In this document: in pieces, positions 10,649 through 22,829 of the stretch
Position numbering within the stretch: the stretch's first letter is position 1
How the letters are laid out: every line of letters starts with the position of its first letter
Assembly (NCBI GenBank): GCA_028023455.1
Contig: JAQFVV010012506.1
Coordinates: 2,722,714-2,786,713, forward strand
DNA: 64,000 bases
Direction: 5' to 3'
Origin: Epiperipatus broadwayi
Lineage: Eukaryota > Onychophora > Udeonychophora > Euonychophora > Peripatidae
Made by a program: the position numbers and the translations under genes
The notes under the pieces: model-generated
Databases searched by the model: none
Told to the model about the DNA's origin: nothing
Seen by the model: only the letters and a program-made list of their open reading frames with translations

Positions 10649-12449
10649 ATTTGTAAAGAACAAACATATGTATAATTTTATAGATATCTTTGTGAGTAAT
10701 CTGGGAATGTAAACTGCTGTTCAAAATGTTTAAAAAAAAATTCTTTATTCTCATTAAAGAATAATAATTCGGTTTATTTTGGATAATAAGAATTATGAGC
10801 AATGTTTCATAAATTTAACTGAGTAAAGAAACTTAGCTATTTAAAAGTTGGCAACAATGAAAAAATATTGCCCAGGAGATCCAAGTATTTCTTTAAAATA
10901 GGTGTTTTGTTCATAGATGATAAATTATAAATGCAATAATTTGTAAACTTATGTCTATGATCAATGTTTTAATGATCATGTTGAATTGTATAAATATTCT
11001 TTATATATAAGAAATTTATATCAGTTACATATAATTTTTCAGTATCTACATGATCACTATTTTTTATGCTTACACAAGCTGGTAAAACATTAGCAAAAAT
11101 TGTTCCACATAGTAGTGCCATCTAGTGTAAGAGAGACCTAAGTGCTAAAAAAACACCAGAGATGTCAATTTATTGCCAAATCATTTAATAAGTTAAAAGA
11201 TAAAATATTTTATCTTGATAATAAAATTACTACAACTGCATTTTTTTAAAATATAATGCTGTTATTTCTTCCAATTTAATGTTTGAACATGATGGCTACA
11301 TTATAAAATCTATTGCCATGTTTTTACTTTGCTAGATTTACTAATATGAATCTACTATTAAAAAAGCACATCTTTATTAGATTGGGCATATGCTGCAAAT
11401 GAATGATAACACATATCCAAAAATAATAATAATAATAATAATAATAATAATTGTATGAGGAACTTGATCATGGTTTTTCATGGGAGAAGTTTATTTTATT
11501 TACATTAAGTTTAACTCAAATATATTTCAAAGAAATGTATTAATGATTGCTTTCACTGGATATATGACTCAGAAATGAATACAATAGAGAACTATTAGGC
11601 AAGATGCTGAACTCTTTTAAAAAGTAATATTTTCTGCAGAAGTAAAAGAAGCAGTTCTCAAGATAAAGTAAATAAACAAATTAAAGGAACAGTGTGTGAT
11701 ATATGTGGATGTGCTTATAGTTTACAATTTGATTTGTATAGTTATCAAAAAATGTATTTAAAATTGTATTCTTAATCTTTCTACCTATGGAGTGAAATGA
11801 ATATACATAAGTGACTGCTAATGGATACTGATAATTTTTTGAGGTTTAATTTTTGTCTAACAATTCCTAGTAATATACCATACACAACTATTTCAATCTG
11901 TAATTCTTTTAATAACATTAATGATATTATGGTTGTCCTCTCATCCAAGAATTTTGGTTTCGACAGTTTTTAATACTTTCAATATATCTTTTTTTATATT
12001 GCTATGTGGTCTCCTGTTTTTGTGTGATGCTTTTATTAAATTTACAAATCTCTAATCAGAAAGTAAATATTTCAAAAATAGATTTCTTAAAAAAAGTAGT
12101 TTTGTATCACAGATACACATTTCCTTTTAATATTAAATTGTTTCTACTATAATAAAAAAAAAGTTCAATGGCCAGATGATATTATAATAAAATTTCATTT
12201 GAAACCCACAGAGTTAGCTGGCAATTGAAAATTAATTTTGTAGTAACTCAAAAAAGTACAAGCTTTTTATAGTTTTTATAGTCATCATTATTATTATTTT
12301 TTAGTTGATAACAAACTTGTAATCTGTTTCAGATTGTTTATTGCTTAACTAATTTTTTGATATTATTGATAGTTGGTAGCACAGAGATTTATGGAGATAA
12401 GTGGTTATTGACTCCTTGCTAATTCATTACTACTATTTTTTCTTCTTCT
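10649..12449. other. Intergenic, with an (AAT)n run
   Basis: No gene seen. It contains an (AAT)n microsatellite (listed separately). At about 11690-11755 a short stretch reads like a single decayed C2H2 finger (CDICGCAYSLQFDLYSYQK), too little to call. Confidence 0.45.
11421..11451. repeat. (AAT)n microsatellite
   Basis: About ten uninterrupted AAT units. Confidence 0.95.
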
Positions 12450-13150
12450 TTTTAGAATATATCTTTAGCCCAATTTTCTTATTTTTACGTTAATACTTAT
12501 TGAACATTTTTGTAACTTTGAAGCATATCACTTCACGAGATGATTACTTAATTCAGTATCATAACTAATATAATAAATATGGGCTTTTGAATTTTAGATG
12601 TTTACTTGTTATATATATATATATGTTTAAAAACATTAAGATATATGCAATAAATATCACTTTTTTGAAATTTCATGTACGTTCCCAAAAATTTTAACTT
12701 TGCTATTAATTAAAGTAATCTCAATAAGCATTTATCAAAATTTTGATACTATTCTGGACTTAAACCAATCACCAATATGTTTCAAAGTTTTATTAAAGCT
12801 TTAAACTCTAGATAATTTATAATAACTAATAAATATCTTATATCAATAGATCTGTAAGTCTAAATTTTGTTTTCATCCTTTTTAAATATCATTATATATT
12901 CTTCCAATCATCTTGTGTATTTTTATCATTTGGGTATTTGGTATACAGCTTTCATAACATAACACTTTCTATTTCTTCATCTCCTTTATTTGTTTTTAAT
13001 AGTAATTCTACCATTTCCTGGAGCTTTTCTATTTTTCACTAGATTTAATTGCAAGTCTCATTGTTTTATTTAAAATATTTATCATTTGAAAGGAGTCATA
13101 ATTTTGTGGATTACTTTGTTTTTATTGCTATATAAGTTTTAGCATATTTT
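12450..13150 (-). mobile_element. Probable relic of a LINE reverse transcriptase
   Basis: Minus-strand translation across stops gives pieces in the order expected just before and within a LINE reverse transcriptase: KAPGNGRITI near 13030, then a KLYTKYPNDKNTQDDWKN segment near 12920, an FKKDENK segment near 12870, and GLSPE-YQNF near 12750. The same order (KAPGNDGI, W-x-xGIIxPIFKKGDK, Q-GF) is typical of RTE and related families. It is heavily decayed, the ends are not defined, and the catalytic motifs were not found. Confidence 0.35.
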
Positions 13151-15054
13151 TTATGCATTATATCATTTTTGTTTTTAGCAATATGTCTATTTTTTTCCTC
13201 TTATTTTTGCAATAACTTTTCTTTCTAATTAAAAAATGATATTTATATCTCTGAGACTTGTATTTTCTGACATAGATTTTTTTTACATTTTTATAGGTAT
13301 ATATTCTTCTGTTAGTATTAATTATTTTAAAGATTAATTTACAGACTATCAACTATTCAACTCTTCTAAAAGAATTATTTTAAAAAGTTTTACATTCTTT
13401 TTTTTTTTTTTATCTGTATATTGCTTTATTTAGTTTTAATTACTTGTTAGTTGTTTTGCCTAACATAATTATTGTATTCAGATGCCTCACATATATTAGA
13501 ATTTTAATTATGAGAAGATAAAAAGTGAACCACTTTTCATCTCTCAAGACTTTAAATAGACAATAATTCAAAAATAATGCACATAATAAGAGTGAATCTA
13601 AATTAGACAAACTATTTCTACAGCTCTTATAGATAAATTATTTTGAATAGAGCAGCTGGATAAAATTTATATGCTAGCATGTTGAAATACTTCATTATGA
13701 TCTTACATGATGAAGTACAAAATGCAATAAGACATTTTGGAACTTAATTTAGATAAATAAGAATTCACTTAGTAATTGATGATAGACTTAAGCAACTATG
13801 TATCTCAAAATTGTTAAATGACTTAGAAAACTATGTCCTGAAAATTGACTGCTTTGCAAAACAAAAATGTAATTAGACATAATACTGTTATTTGTATGGA
13901 AAAATACAAGAAATGTTTGTGGTAACACAGGAAAGTATTTCAATATTTTTTCTAAATACAGTGTGTGCAAACAGTTTAATGAAGATATCATTGCTTTTAA
14001 TAAAATTTATCTTATAGAGGAAGGAAAGCAAATTGAACAGATAGAAATCTGTAAGTTTTTAAGAAGAGTAATTTACTAGGTGTAAAGAAGATTACAAAGA
14101 TTTGCATTTAATATGGGGTTTAACTCTATTTTATTCATGGAATTCCATATATGCATTAATAAAAAACAAGTAATATAATAAACTGTTATCTGTACGATTT
14201 ACATGCCTATTATATTCATTTATTCTCATTGTTTCTTTATTCTATTTATTTTGCATCTTTGTGATCCCATCTTTCAACTTGCAGACTTTTCTTTCTAAAA
14301 AACTTCTGTATATTGTTTCAATGTTGATCATATTAATTTTCATATGATTGAAGTTAAACATGTGTTAGACTCACTTAGTATTTGGATAAGTGACTGCCTG
14401 CCTGTGAATCTTGAGGGATGTTTATTTTTACAAAGTTTGCTACAGGAAAAGTAAAACTACAGCATCACAAAATAGCAAATACAATAATGGACCAGCATGT
14501 TTTATATGTGGACATATTTGTATTTACAGATTGGTTTGTATAGTCATTGCATAAATTCATCATTATTGCATTATTACTATTGCTTCATTTTATTTTTCTT
14601 TCTTGTAGCTGGAATATGTTATGTATGATTGCTGATTCTCAAAAAAATCGCTAATGCATTTTTTAGAATTATTTCTAAAATAATTTTTATATTGTAAAAG
14701 TTCTATCTTTAATATGAAAGTCAAATTCAAATTATTACATTTTTTTAAAGAAATCTGTTATTGATTAATCACTTGCCAAGTCTCATTCAAAGTAGTCCAG
14801 CTTTTAAATATTACATTCATCATAATCAAATTTAGTAAATTGTGAAGCATTGGAAGTGGGCTTATAATCATATTTTTCCAATAATATAGATCATCTTTAA
14901 ATAAAGTTCGTCTAATGCTTTGTGTTATATTAATAAGAGTGTAACTTATTGTCCAATATAAATTGAATCTAATAAAATGCACTATATAATTGTAATATCT
15001 TAAATACACTTATAGTCTTTCAATTTACTACACATATTTTAATCACATGAATAG
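13151..15054. other. Intergenic, no gene seen
   Basis: T-rich, then A-rich DNA. Open frames here are short, A+T-driven and have no recognisable motif. Confidence 0.45.
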
Positions 15055-15133
15055 AAATTGAATAAAGGAAAATGACCCCAAAAGGCATTTCATGCTGAAC
15101 AAGCATTCTTTAATTGATCCTAGTCACAATCTC
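15055..15133 (-). repeat. Fragment of hammerhead foldback family
   Basis: A minus-strand match to helix II and the GAAA side of the 15.8-kb foldback family (TTCAGCATGAAATG, with a decayed TCAATTAA where the CUGAUGA core should be). It lies directly beside a SINE insertion. Degenerate and short. Confidence 0.3.
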
Positions 15134-15143
15134 TCACATCTTT

Positions 15144-15254
15144 TTTTTTTTAAGTGTCATAGCATCAGCCGGGACGTGAACCCACAACCCAGGCAACTGC
15201 CTGCAAGTGCAAGGCAGTAGCGCTGACCTCTCGACCACCAATGTAAGACATCTA
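15144..15254 (-). mobile_element. tRNA-derived SINE
   Basis: The minus strand starts near CATTGGTGGTCGAGAGG, a pol III A box (TGGTCGAGAGG) embedded in a tRNA-like 5' half, then a GGTTCACGTCC B box, a TGATGCTATGACA end and an A-rich tail (the T run at about 15144-15151 on the plus strand). The repeat TCACATCTTT at 15134-15143 and 15255-15264 is a plausible target duplication. Related copies lie near 16313, 18077 and 46227. Confidence 0.75.
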
Positions 15255-15264
15255 TCACATCTTT

Positions 15265-15813
15265 ATTATCCTTTCTCAGTATTTATCAATAACAAATTAT
15301 TATAATTTAATCTAAAGATGTCAAACTGTTTCAGCAATAAAAACATCTTTGAGGGCATTTATCTTTTTCATCTATTCTTTGCTCATGCAGTTAAAATATA
15401 TACAATGAGATTGGGAAGTTATAAGCACCTGAAGAAAAATATGGAATGGAATAAAGTTAATCATTTATAAAGTTGTTTAATAGTACTAGGTATATTTATC
15501 TTTAGTTAAAGTTCATATATGGATTTAAAATATGATAACTTATAACCTAACAAATGATTGAAATAGTTGTTAAGCTATTTATTTGGGGAGACTAGTGTCA
15601 TAATTATGAGTGCCAAAAGTTTGACATCTTTAGATTAAATTGTAAGAATAATTTATAACCTAATAAATGATTAAATATAATCTGCAAATTATTTAGTTGG
15701 TGTCGATGGTATCTTTGTTATGAGATTAAATTGTAAGAATTGTAATATCTATTTCTTGTGATTGGTTTTCAATCTGGATTTAAATGTAACATATCCACTT
15801 TTTAAAGATTTAC
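15265..15813. other. Intergenic, no gene seen
   Basis: A+T-rich. It holds two short similar stretches (AAATTGTAAGAAT near 15636 and near 15724), too short to classify. Confidence 0.4.
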
Positions 15814-15826
15814 TAAAGTAAAGTAA

Positions 15827-16175
15827 TAACTGAAACACACAGGCTTATTATATACTTGTGTCTATATATGTAATATATAGGGTATATGAGCACAGACTTT
15901 CACATGACCCACCACTGTCCACACTATCTCATAACACTGATACACTTGAACACATATATGATGAAAAGATAAATAATCACCAATATATGTATTTCATGCT
16001 AAACCATATGTGTAGAAATGGTAATCTGGACCAACTGATGATTGCTGGTTAAGCATGAAATATATAGGTGATTATTTATCTTTTCAGCATATATGTGTTC
16101 AAGTGTATCAGTGTTATGAGATAGTGTGGACAGTGGTGGGTCATATGAAAGTCTGTGCTCATATACCCTATATAT
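15827..16175. mobile_element. Hammerhead-bearing foldback element, 349 bp
   Basis: The arms 15871 onward and up to 16177 are near-perfect inverted repeats (for example GGGTATATGAGCACAGAC at 15880 against its complement at 16151-16168). The 13-mer TAAAGTAAAGTAA at 15814-15826 and 16176-16188 is the target duplication. The right end coincides with the palindrome end, while the left end carries an extra unpaired tail of about 44 nt (TAACTGAAACACACAGGC and following). A hammerhead core sits in the right half; the left half lacks the CUGAUGA part. Close relatives lie at 21415, about 38940 and 48400. Confidence 0.82.
16021..16076 (+). ncRNA. Hammerhead ribozyme motif (type I), slightly degenerate
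   Basis: CTGATGA at 16035-16041, helix II TTGCT/AGCAT with loop GGTTA at 16042-16056 (outer U-U, four pairs inside), GAAA at 16057-16060. Helix I pairs TAATC (16022-16026) with GATTA further down. Compared with the better copy near 39085, helix III and the first bases of helix I have lost several nucleotides, so activity is doubtful. Confidence 0.6.
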
Positions 16176-16310
16176 TAAAGTAAAGTAACTAAGTGATTTT
16201 GGAAGTTATGATGTTTAAATATTGGAAATCACAGAGCCCAAATCCTTAGCTCTCAGACTCTGCCATTTTATCACATACGAAACTATTTATTACTTTTAAT
16301 AGAAAATTAT

Positions 16311-16410
16311 CTGTCAAGCGTTGGTGTCCTAGTAATTAGCGTAGCTGCCTTTCAAGCAGCCGGCCTGGGTTTGCTTCCCGGTTAACGCTATTCGCCAGGG
16401 CTCTCATTTT
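16311..16410 (+). mobile_element. SINE copy with tRNA-Glu-like head
   Basis: Positions 16318-16388 fold as a tRNA: acceptor GCGTTGG with TTAACGC (two G-U pairs), anticodon stem GCTGC/GCAGC around loop CTTTCAA (anticodon TTC, Glu), variable CGGC and T stem CTGGG/CCCGG. The T loop TTTGCTT departs from TTCGANT. It starts with the same TGTCAAGCGTTG as the SINE at 18077, so it is read as a SINE or tRNA pseudogene rather than a working tRNA. No target duplication was seen. Confidence 0.6.
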
Positions 16411-18060
16411 TTATACAAATCGATGTTTCATATTACATTTACATTTCACATATTGTATCTACAAATTATTTTTGAAATAATATATTTTATATTTATTAAA
16501 AATAAGAATTTTATTAAGTCTTTATATTTTCAGATTGATTTATTCTATTCATGAATACATGTGTATCTTTATTAATCAACCATAGATTAACAATGAATAA
16601 TAAGTGATAATTTGTGAAGTTCAAACATTAATTGATTGCATATTTCAAATATATGCTAACTATAATTATATGTATGTGTATATTAAAGAAAATAACAAGC
16701 CATATATATTTGAGCATCTGTATAAGTACTCATATAACAAAAAGCTTTATATAATTTTATGTACCTCCAATTGTTCAGTAAATAATTTTCTATAATGTAT
16801 TAATTTTAATAATGTTTATTAAGAATCTGTTATATATCTTGAAGTTATAAGCAGTTTCATTTATTTCATGATGCAACTTGTAGTTCCAAATTTAAAATGC
16901 TAGAATAAATTATAAGAGATAGCAATCAGTATTTAACTTTTACCAATGATGATCACATGTTATCCTAGTTGTTTATGCATGGATCACAATGTCAACATTA
17001 GATGGGAGATTTTTAAAATTATTATTCTTATTTTTTTAAATAAGTTCTAAACATTATTGTAGTGCATAATAATTTTAATTTGTCTTTAGACAGAGAAATT
17101 AATCTACATATCTTATGTAATATATAAGGGATTCGAACTCAGATCTTTTTTAAACTATTAATTTTATAACTCTTCCTAATTTCATTAATGTCACTCTTAT
17201 TAGTATGTAATCACTATATTTATGCTTACAATATTTTCTTATTAATTTGAAATTGTGCACTCATTAAAATATTTATGATTGCACAACTATATATATATAA
17301 ATTAAATTAGTTATAGTATAAATGCCATATCTATATTTTAATGAACAGTCTAAATATTTAAGACAAAAATCCATATTTTATTCTATTATCTCCCATAGCT
17401 ATTATAAACCAATTTTATAATTTATTTTGATTTTATTGCCACTTTTTAAATAACAAATAATATCTTTTTACTCGCTAAGATGTTGCCTTTATTTTATTAA
17501 GATTATTGAAGTTAATAAAATGATTCTATGTACAGATAAGTTCCTATAAGTATATTACGAATAATTATAGTGATATATAAGTGAAAATTAATAATTAAAT
17601 TTATTTATGCTGCTTTTTCTCTTATATTAATATTATTTTTTTCAGTTTGAGTCACAAGAAGTCTTAGTTCCTTGGCACCAACAAAATTTTCATGGAAGTG
17701 AAGGTACTGCCATCTATAGGCAAATAATTAAGCTATTTTTAATAATTTTAGCATTGAAATTTTGATTATTTATTAACCATAATATTAAATTATTTCTACT
17801 TACTAAGTTAGCATTGTATCATTGGTAATAATGATTAAAACTATATTTTTCCACTTTACAATTTCCACTTTTAATATTAAAAATAAATTTATATCCACAG
17901 TCAATTTATAAAATATTCAAGGGAACTAAAAATATCTGCTAAATTTCTAAACGAAAATTGAATTTTAGAAGCAAATTTTAATTTCATCAAATAAACAGAA
18001 AGCCAATCATTAGTTTTTTAGGGGTACGTAAATATTGTGAAGATACTAAAGAAACTTATG
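16411..18060. other. Intergenic, no gene seen
   Basis: Very A+T-rich with TATA-type runs; nothing classifiable. Confidence 0.45.
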
Positions 18061-18076
18061 AAAAATAAAAAACTGT

Positions 18077-18193
18077 TGTCAAGCGTTGTTAGCCGAGAAG
18101 TCAATGCAGCAGCCTTGCAAGCAAGCAGTTGGTTGCAGACGGTTGTTGTGGATTAGCCTCCCGGCCCATGCTATGACATCTAGAAGAAATAAA
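18077..18193 (+). mobile_element. tRNA-derived SINE with 16-bp target duplication
   Basis: It begins TGTCAAGCGTTGTTAGCC with a degenerate A box and ends CCATGCTATGACA plus an A-rich tail, as in the 15144 copy. The 16-mer AAAAATAAAAAACTGT occurs exactly at 18061-18076 and 18194-18209, a clear target duplication. The internal region has a small duplication (GCAAGCAAGCAG). Confidence 0.82.
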
Positions 18194-18209
18194 AAAAATA
18201 AAAAACTGT

Positions 18210-19761
18210 ATAATTGGGTGAATAAGTTTAAGTAAAGTCTAGAAAATACAAAAAGGATTTAAAATATAAATTACTATTTCTTAAATTCTAATGGCTAGCA
18301 TCATATGACATAAAATCCATTTGTAAAAACAAAATGAAGGATGGAAAATGAATAGCCAGTTCAAAAGACTTGCATTTTTTAATACAGATATTAAGAGGTG
18401 AAAGAAAGACAATCCTTTAAATAGATCACTGCAGAGCAATGGTCTTTTCTAATAGCTCAAACAGAAAGAACAGTTTAGAAGGTGACATTTGGCATTAAGT
18501 CTTTCAATTGTTGGATGATAAGAATTGGGCATTTTTTTACCCTTGTTTTACTTTCTACCTAAAGACATTTATTTATCAACTAATATTAATTAGTTGATTG
18601 AATTGGACATGGACGGAATATTTGGAAAAAAAATCTGAACTTAAGTTGCAGCAAAGTAATATAAGACTATTACATCATGTCTAAATACTGCAGAGATGGT
18701 TCTATTTAAAGAACTAAATAATAATTAAATAAAACTAATTTTATAATTTTATTGAAACTTTATTATGTTTATTTATACAAAAATGATAATAAGCTATATT
18801 TTCATTTAAAATATAAAAATTTATATACATGGTAATAAATCCTTGCAATGTGACGCAACATAATATGTTTTTGATGCTTTGGTATTAAAATCTTTAATGA
18901 TAAAAAAATGTAATACTAAAAATGCTTAAAATCTCAGTAAAGAGAGTATCAATCCATTGTTACACCATAATCTTATTCATTAACATCCAAATTCTTAGTC
19001 TTTCTATAACAAGAGATGTTTTTGGATTATCAACACCAGCAAATTGATGATTGCTACATTGAGTAATAAATCTTATGAAAGAATTAGGTGGTATTAAAAA
19101 ATGATACTATTTTTAACTGCATTATTCTTTTTGTTATTAGATTTCTTCTCATTTCTTTGGTATTCTACGAATGAAAGAGTACTAAAGCATTATATGCACT
19201 AAAACATTCAAAAATGTATTTTCTTATGTAGGTAAAATGAAATTTTCTGTAAGTCTCTTTCATAAATTACAGATATTATAAAAGAGTAGAGAAACCAAAT
19301 CTATATATAATTTTTTTCATATTAGCAATTGAAAAAAACACAGATTAAACAAAATTTTAAAATATACCTGAATAATATATACTGTATATATATGTTCTGA
19401 AACAATTTAAAAGCTTGATAATATTACAGGATTTTTATAATTGAATCTTGTTATATTTTGGAATTTGATGTGATAAGGGCTGACAATTATTTAAGAAGCT
19501 CAGATTTAAGTTATCAATTATATCTTGATTCACACTGATTGAATAATAAGAAATTGATTGAGGGTAGAATTACTAAGTCGGTTGAGATTGTCAGGGATAT
19601 TAATAATGCATCCCTAAGAATTGCAACAAATGTCTTAGCAATGAATAAAATGGATGGCTTAGAACATACAAATTCTAATTCTTTATAATTAAATAAAATG
19701 TACTACATAATGGACAGTAGGCACACTAATATCCATCATTAGAGGGTGCCATTAAAAATAT
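18210..19761. other. Intergenic, no gene seen
   Basis: A+T-rich, with a small perfect palindrome at about 18579 (CAACTAATATTAATTAGTTG). No coding signal. Confidence 0.45.
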
Positions 19762-20017
19762 AGAAAGGGTACAAATAATGAAGTTATTGAAGAATAAATA
19801 TGAAAAAAGTGATTATACAGAAAGTGGATTATTGGTTTTTATGCTGGGTTTGGGAAAAGCTGATGTTGTGGAAATGGGATGGAGCAGAATATGGGAAAAC
19901 TTAAGAGTGGTGAATGGAAAATAAAGTGGATAATAAGTTACTCTGGGTATAATTGCTGAGAGCTGAGAGATTTCTGACTCCGTTTAAGGAGAAGTCACAG
20001 TACATCACATCACATCA
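19762..20017 (+). mobile_element. 5'-truncated copy of the LINE at 1-3387
   Basis: From AGAAAGGGTACAAATAATGA to the tail ACATCACATCACATCA it follows the last 300 nt of the first LINE (3074-3387). About 45 nt present there near 3175-3220 are missing here. The shared 3' end with a CATCA-type tail fits target-primed retrotransposition with 5' truncation. Confidence 0.82.
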
Positions 20018-20020
20018 AAA

Positions 20021-20071
20021 TGAGTGGTGATGATACAAGTATAAATGCCTACCCAACTGTATCATCACTCA
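20021..20071. repeat. Short inverted repeat (hairpin)
   Basis: TGAGTGGTGATGATACA pairs with TGTATCATCACTCA across about 20 nt, immediately after the LINE tail. No U run follows; function unknown. Confidence 0.6.
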
Positions 20072-21401
20072 GACAATTAAAATTGTCTCTAGATTTTAGA
20101 TAGCAGAGATTCTTTGAAAGTATCATTTGGCAGAGCAGACAACAGTAAACAAAATGCTAAAACAAATTTAACAATAAACAAAATAAAGTTTATTTGCAGC
20201 ATAATCTAATGCAGTTCAAATACAACAGAGTTCTTATACAAATGCAGTTGAATGGTAATTTAGCTTTTTTTTTCTCTTAGCATGGAATGCATTTGTTACC
20301 TGGTAGTTCGAAATATTACTTATTATTCACAAAATTACTATTCACATCTCTTTCATGATAATGTTGTATCACCTCTGAAGATTAATAATTGCTCTATGAT
20401 TTATATGAGTCTATTACACATGTTTTCTGAATTAAGATGTGCACACATATATATTTCACTTTTACATAAAAACAATCAATAACAAAGTACCTTAAATCCA
20501 CTATAGATGTCACACCATGCAGGCTAATATAAAGTTAGACGTATACATTGTGCATTTTGATCCAACAAAAGGCAAAACACAATAGCCAGCATTCAATAAT
20601 GATTTCTTCTTGTTTTGAAACATTTACCTTTCCAATAAAAATCATTACCTGTTTTTAATTTAGTGAAAAAATTCAATAATATCACTAAAATAAGTTGCAT
20701 ATAGCTTATAAATAATAATAAATCTTTCTTCCAGAGGAATAATTTGATACTTTGTATCACTGAGTTATTTCACTGCTAGAATTGAAGATACCCTAAAAAA
20801 AACACACACACACACACACAAAACAATTCACTACCTCAATAGGAACACATTGCTCTTTGATGTTATAGTGAAAGTTCACTTGAGTTACAGTATAATCTTT
20901 TAATATTAGACTGCTTGCATATAGAGCAGTCTTCTTTATTAGAAATACTATATGCTCCACTTTTGTCTTTTTAATGTGCATTTGATACCTTAGAAATTAC
21001 AAAATCATTCAATATCTTTGAAAATCTCTTAAAAGATGATCCCCAATGTGAATTCTAGTAGTAAAAATATGTAGTAAAATTTTTTTACATAATATTGTTT
21101 GAGTCTGGTGAGAAGATAGTTAGCATTTTTACTTTTTGATATATATATATATGAATCTTATAGTATGGCATTGCTAATTTAATTGGAATACCATTAATTT
21201 GGAGCCTTTGTTTCTAGGAGTTTTTTTTTTTTTTTTGGGATTTAACTTTTTTCCAGATTTCAGTAATACACTTTTATTACTCATTACAAATCTATTTCTC
21301 AAAAATCACTCTAATTCTGCTGAAGGTTACTACTTTCTGCATGCTATAAAAATTTATAGGTGATTATTTTTAATTACTTTATTTGGACTAATAATAATCA
21401 C
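20072..21401. other. Intergenic, with (CA)n
   Basis: A (CA)n microsatellite lies at about 20801-20821. Otherwise A+T-rich DNA with no supported gene. Confidence 0.45.
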
Positions 21402-21414
21402 AGATATTATAATT

Positions 21415-21868
21415 AATATTGAAATACAAATATAATGTTTATATTTAATCTAGATGTAATCAAAGGGTATTTGAACACAGACTTTCAGGCTTCCTACAAT
21501 CATCCATTCTATCAAATATAACCAATACATATGACCACATACATGTGAAAAAATAAATGATCTCCAATATACATATTTCATGCTGAACCAGCACTCATCA
21601 GTTGGTCCAGATCATCATCTCCCACACTTATATATAATTAGTACTCAGTTTATATTAAGATAGCAAACCAAGTACTGATTTTATATATATATATAGATAT
21701 ATATGTGGGAGATGATGATCCAGGTCAATGATGAGTGTTGGGTCATCATGAAATATGTATATTGGAGTCATTTATCTTTTTCATATTATGTTGTCATGTG
21801 TATTGGTTATATTGGATAAAGTGGATTATTGTAGGAAGCTTGTAAGTCTGGGTTCAAATATTCTTTAA
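21415..21868. mobile_element. Hammerhead-bearing foldback element, about 454 bp
   Basis: Inverted arms run from about 21465 and up to 21868 (AACACAGACTTTCAGGCTTCC on the left, its diverged complement on the right). The 13-mers AGATATTATAATT (21402-21414) and AGATGTTATAATT (21869-21881) differ at one base and are taken as the target duplication. An unpaired tail of about 50 nt is present on the left only. The left arm holds an intact hammerhead on the minus strand; the right-arm copy has lost C3 and part of helix II. Confidence 0.75.
21557..21615 (-). ncRNA. Hammerhead ribozyme (type I, short helix III)
   Basis: On the minus strand: helix I strand ATGATC, TGGA and CCAA (21615-21602), CTGATGA (21601-21595), helix II GTGCT/AGCAT with loop GGTTC (21594-21580), GAA (21579-21577), a short helix III ATATGTAT (21576-21569), cleavage base A (21568), then TTGG and GATCAT closing helix I. 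All core bases match. The distal helix I pair is G-C here and A-U in the copies at 16021 and 39042, which is compensatory change. Confidence 0.78.
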
Positions 21869-22215
21869 AGATGTTATAATTGTATATAAATAATAATCTT
21901 GAAAGTATATAATTTTCATAACTTATTAAACATTTTTGTCTCATATTAATCAAAATAATAATTAAATCACTAAACATCATATGATCACCATTTGTTTCAA
22001 AATAGTAATTCATTGCAATATTTAATCCTCCATCCTCTTGATTTTTTTGTTTAAAATGCAAGAAAACATTCAGTAATTTTCACTTACCTGTTTGTCAGAT
22101 CTTTTTTTTTAAAATGAAAAGAAGTTTGACAAAACTCAAGTTTTTTTTAAATGAATTAGCATATTGAGTGAATCTCCTTTCTCTGTTATAAATTTCAGTG
22201 TAATCTTTTTTAAAG

Positions 22216-22227
22216 ATGATTTATAGT
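22216..22227. repeat. Target-site duplication (left) of 22.2-kb element
   Basis: ATGATTTATAGT is repeated exactly at 22942-22953. Confidence 0.8.
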
Positions 22228-22280
22228 TATATATAGAGTAAGTAAAAAACAAACTCTTAACAAGCTTCAAAAATACCCTC

Positions 22281-22324
22281 AACCCTAGCCCACGGTTTCT
22301 GCATCTAGCGTCCTCAGTGAGGTG
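22281..22324 (-). ncRNA. Hammerhead motif, degenerate (arm A1)
   Basis: CTGAGGA on the minus strand (22317-22311; N7 = G is allowed), helix II CGCTAGATGCA, GAAA, then ACCGTGGG where a U should precede the cleavage base. The base at 16.1 is changed, so it is probably inactive. Confidence 0.5.
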
Positions 22325-22650
22325 TTAGGGATTAAAAATACTAGAACTAGTCTAGCATTTTATCAATGCCTAACTATTGAGAAGAAAATCTGAAACTTTC
22401 AGACATTTAAATATCCACAAATCCAGCTATCTATCTCAAATAGCCGTATGGGACTGAACTAAATTCAGATACACCATATATTAAAAGCTCTAGCAATAAA
22501 AAATTGCCAAAGCCTTAATAGCAAAAAACTACAATTAAATTGATAAAAAATCAAGTCAGATGACCTACTTTTAATAAAGCTCGTATTTACAAATGTTATA
22601 TATAGAGTAAGTAAAAAACAAACTCTTAACAAGCTTCAAAAATACCCTCA

Positions 22651-22692
22651 ACCCCAGACCGCGGTTTCTGCATCTAGCGTCATCAGTAAGGT
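22651..22692 (-). ncRNA. Hammerhead ribozyme (arm A2)
   Basis: CTGATGA (22686-22680), a short helix II in CGCTAGATGCA (G-C and C-G pairs with a C-A closure), GAA (22668-22666), helix III ACCGCGGT, cleavage base C at 22657, then TGGGGT pairing with ACCTTA (six pairs, two of them G-U). The core is complete; helix II is weak. Confidence 0.68.
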
Positions 22693-22787
22693 GTTAGGGA
22701 TTAAATGTCTGAAAGTTTCAGATTTTCTTCTTAATAGTTAGGCATTGATAAAATGCTAGACTAGTTCTAGTATTTTTAATCTCTAAC

Positions 22788-22829
22788 ACCTCACTGATGA
22801 CGCTAGATGCAGAAACCGCGGTCTGGGAT
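22788..22829 (+). ncRNA. Hammerhead ribozyme (inverted arm)
   Basis: CTGATGA at 22794-22800, helix II CGCTAGATGCA, GAA at 22812-22814, helix III ACCGCGGT, cleavage base C at 22823, then TGGGAT against ACCTCA with one mismatch. It is the inverse of arm A2. Confidence 0.68.

Noticed and set aside
11690-11755. Single C2H2-like finger (CDICGCAYSLQFDLYSYQK)
   Set aside because: One isolated finger with a missing His, no neighbouring fingers and no open frame.
16318-16388. Functional tRNA-Glu gene
   Set aside because: The T loop is mutated, the D stem is poor, and the same head occurs in SINE copies with TSDs, so a SINE or pseudogene is more likely.
18995-19060. TTGATGATTGCTACATTGAG as another hammerhead
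   Set aside because: It lacks the invariant C3 and any GAAA after a helix II; no inverse arms.
20282-20482. Short plus-strand frame (66 codons)
   Set aside because: A+T-rich chance frame without motifs, splice context or composition change.
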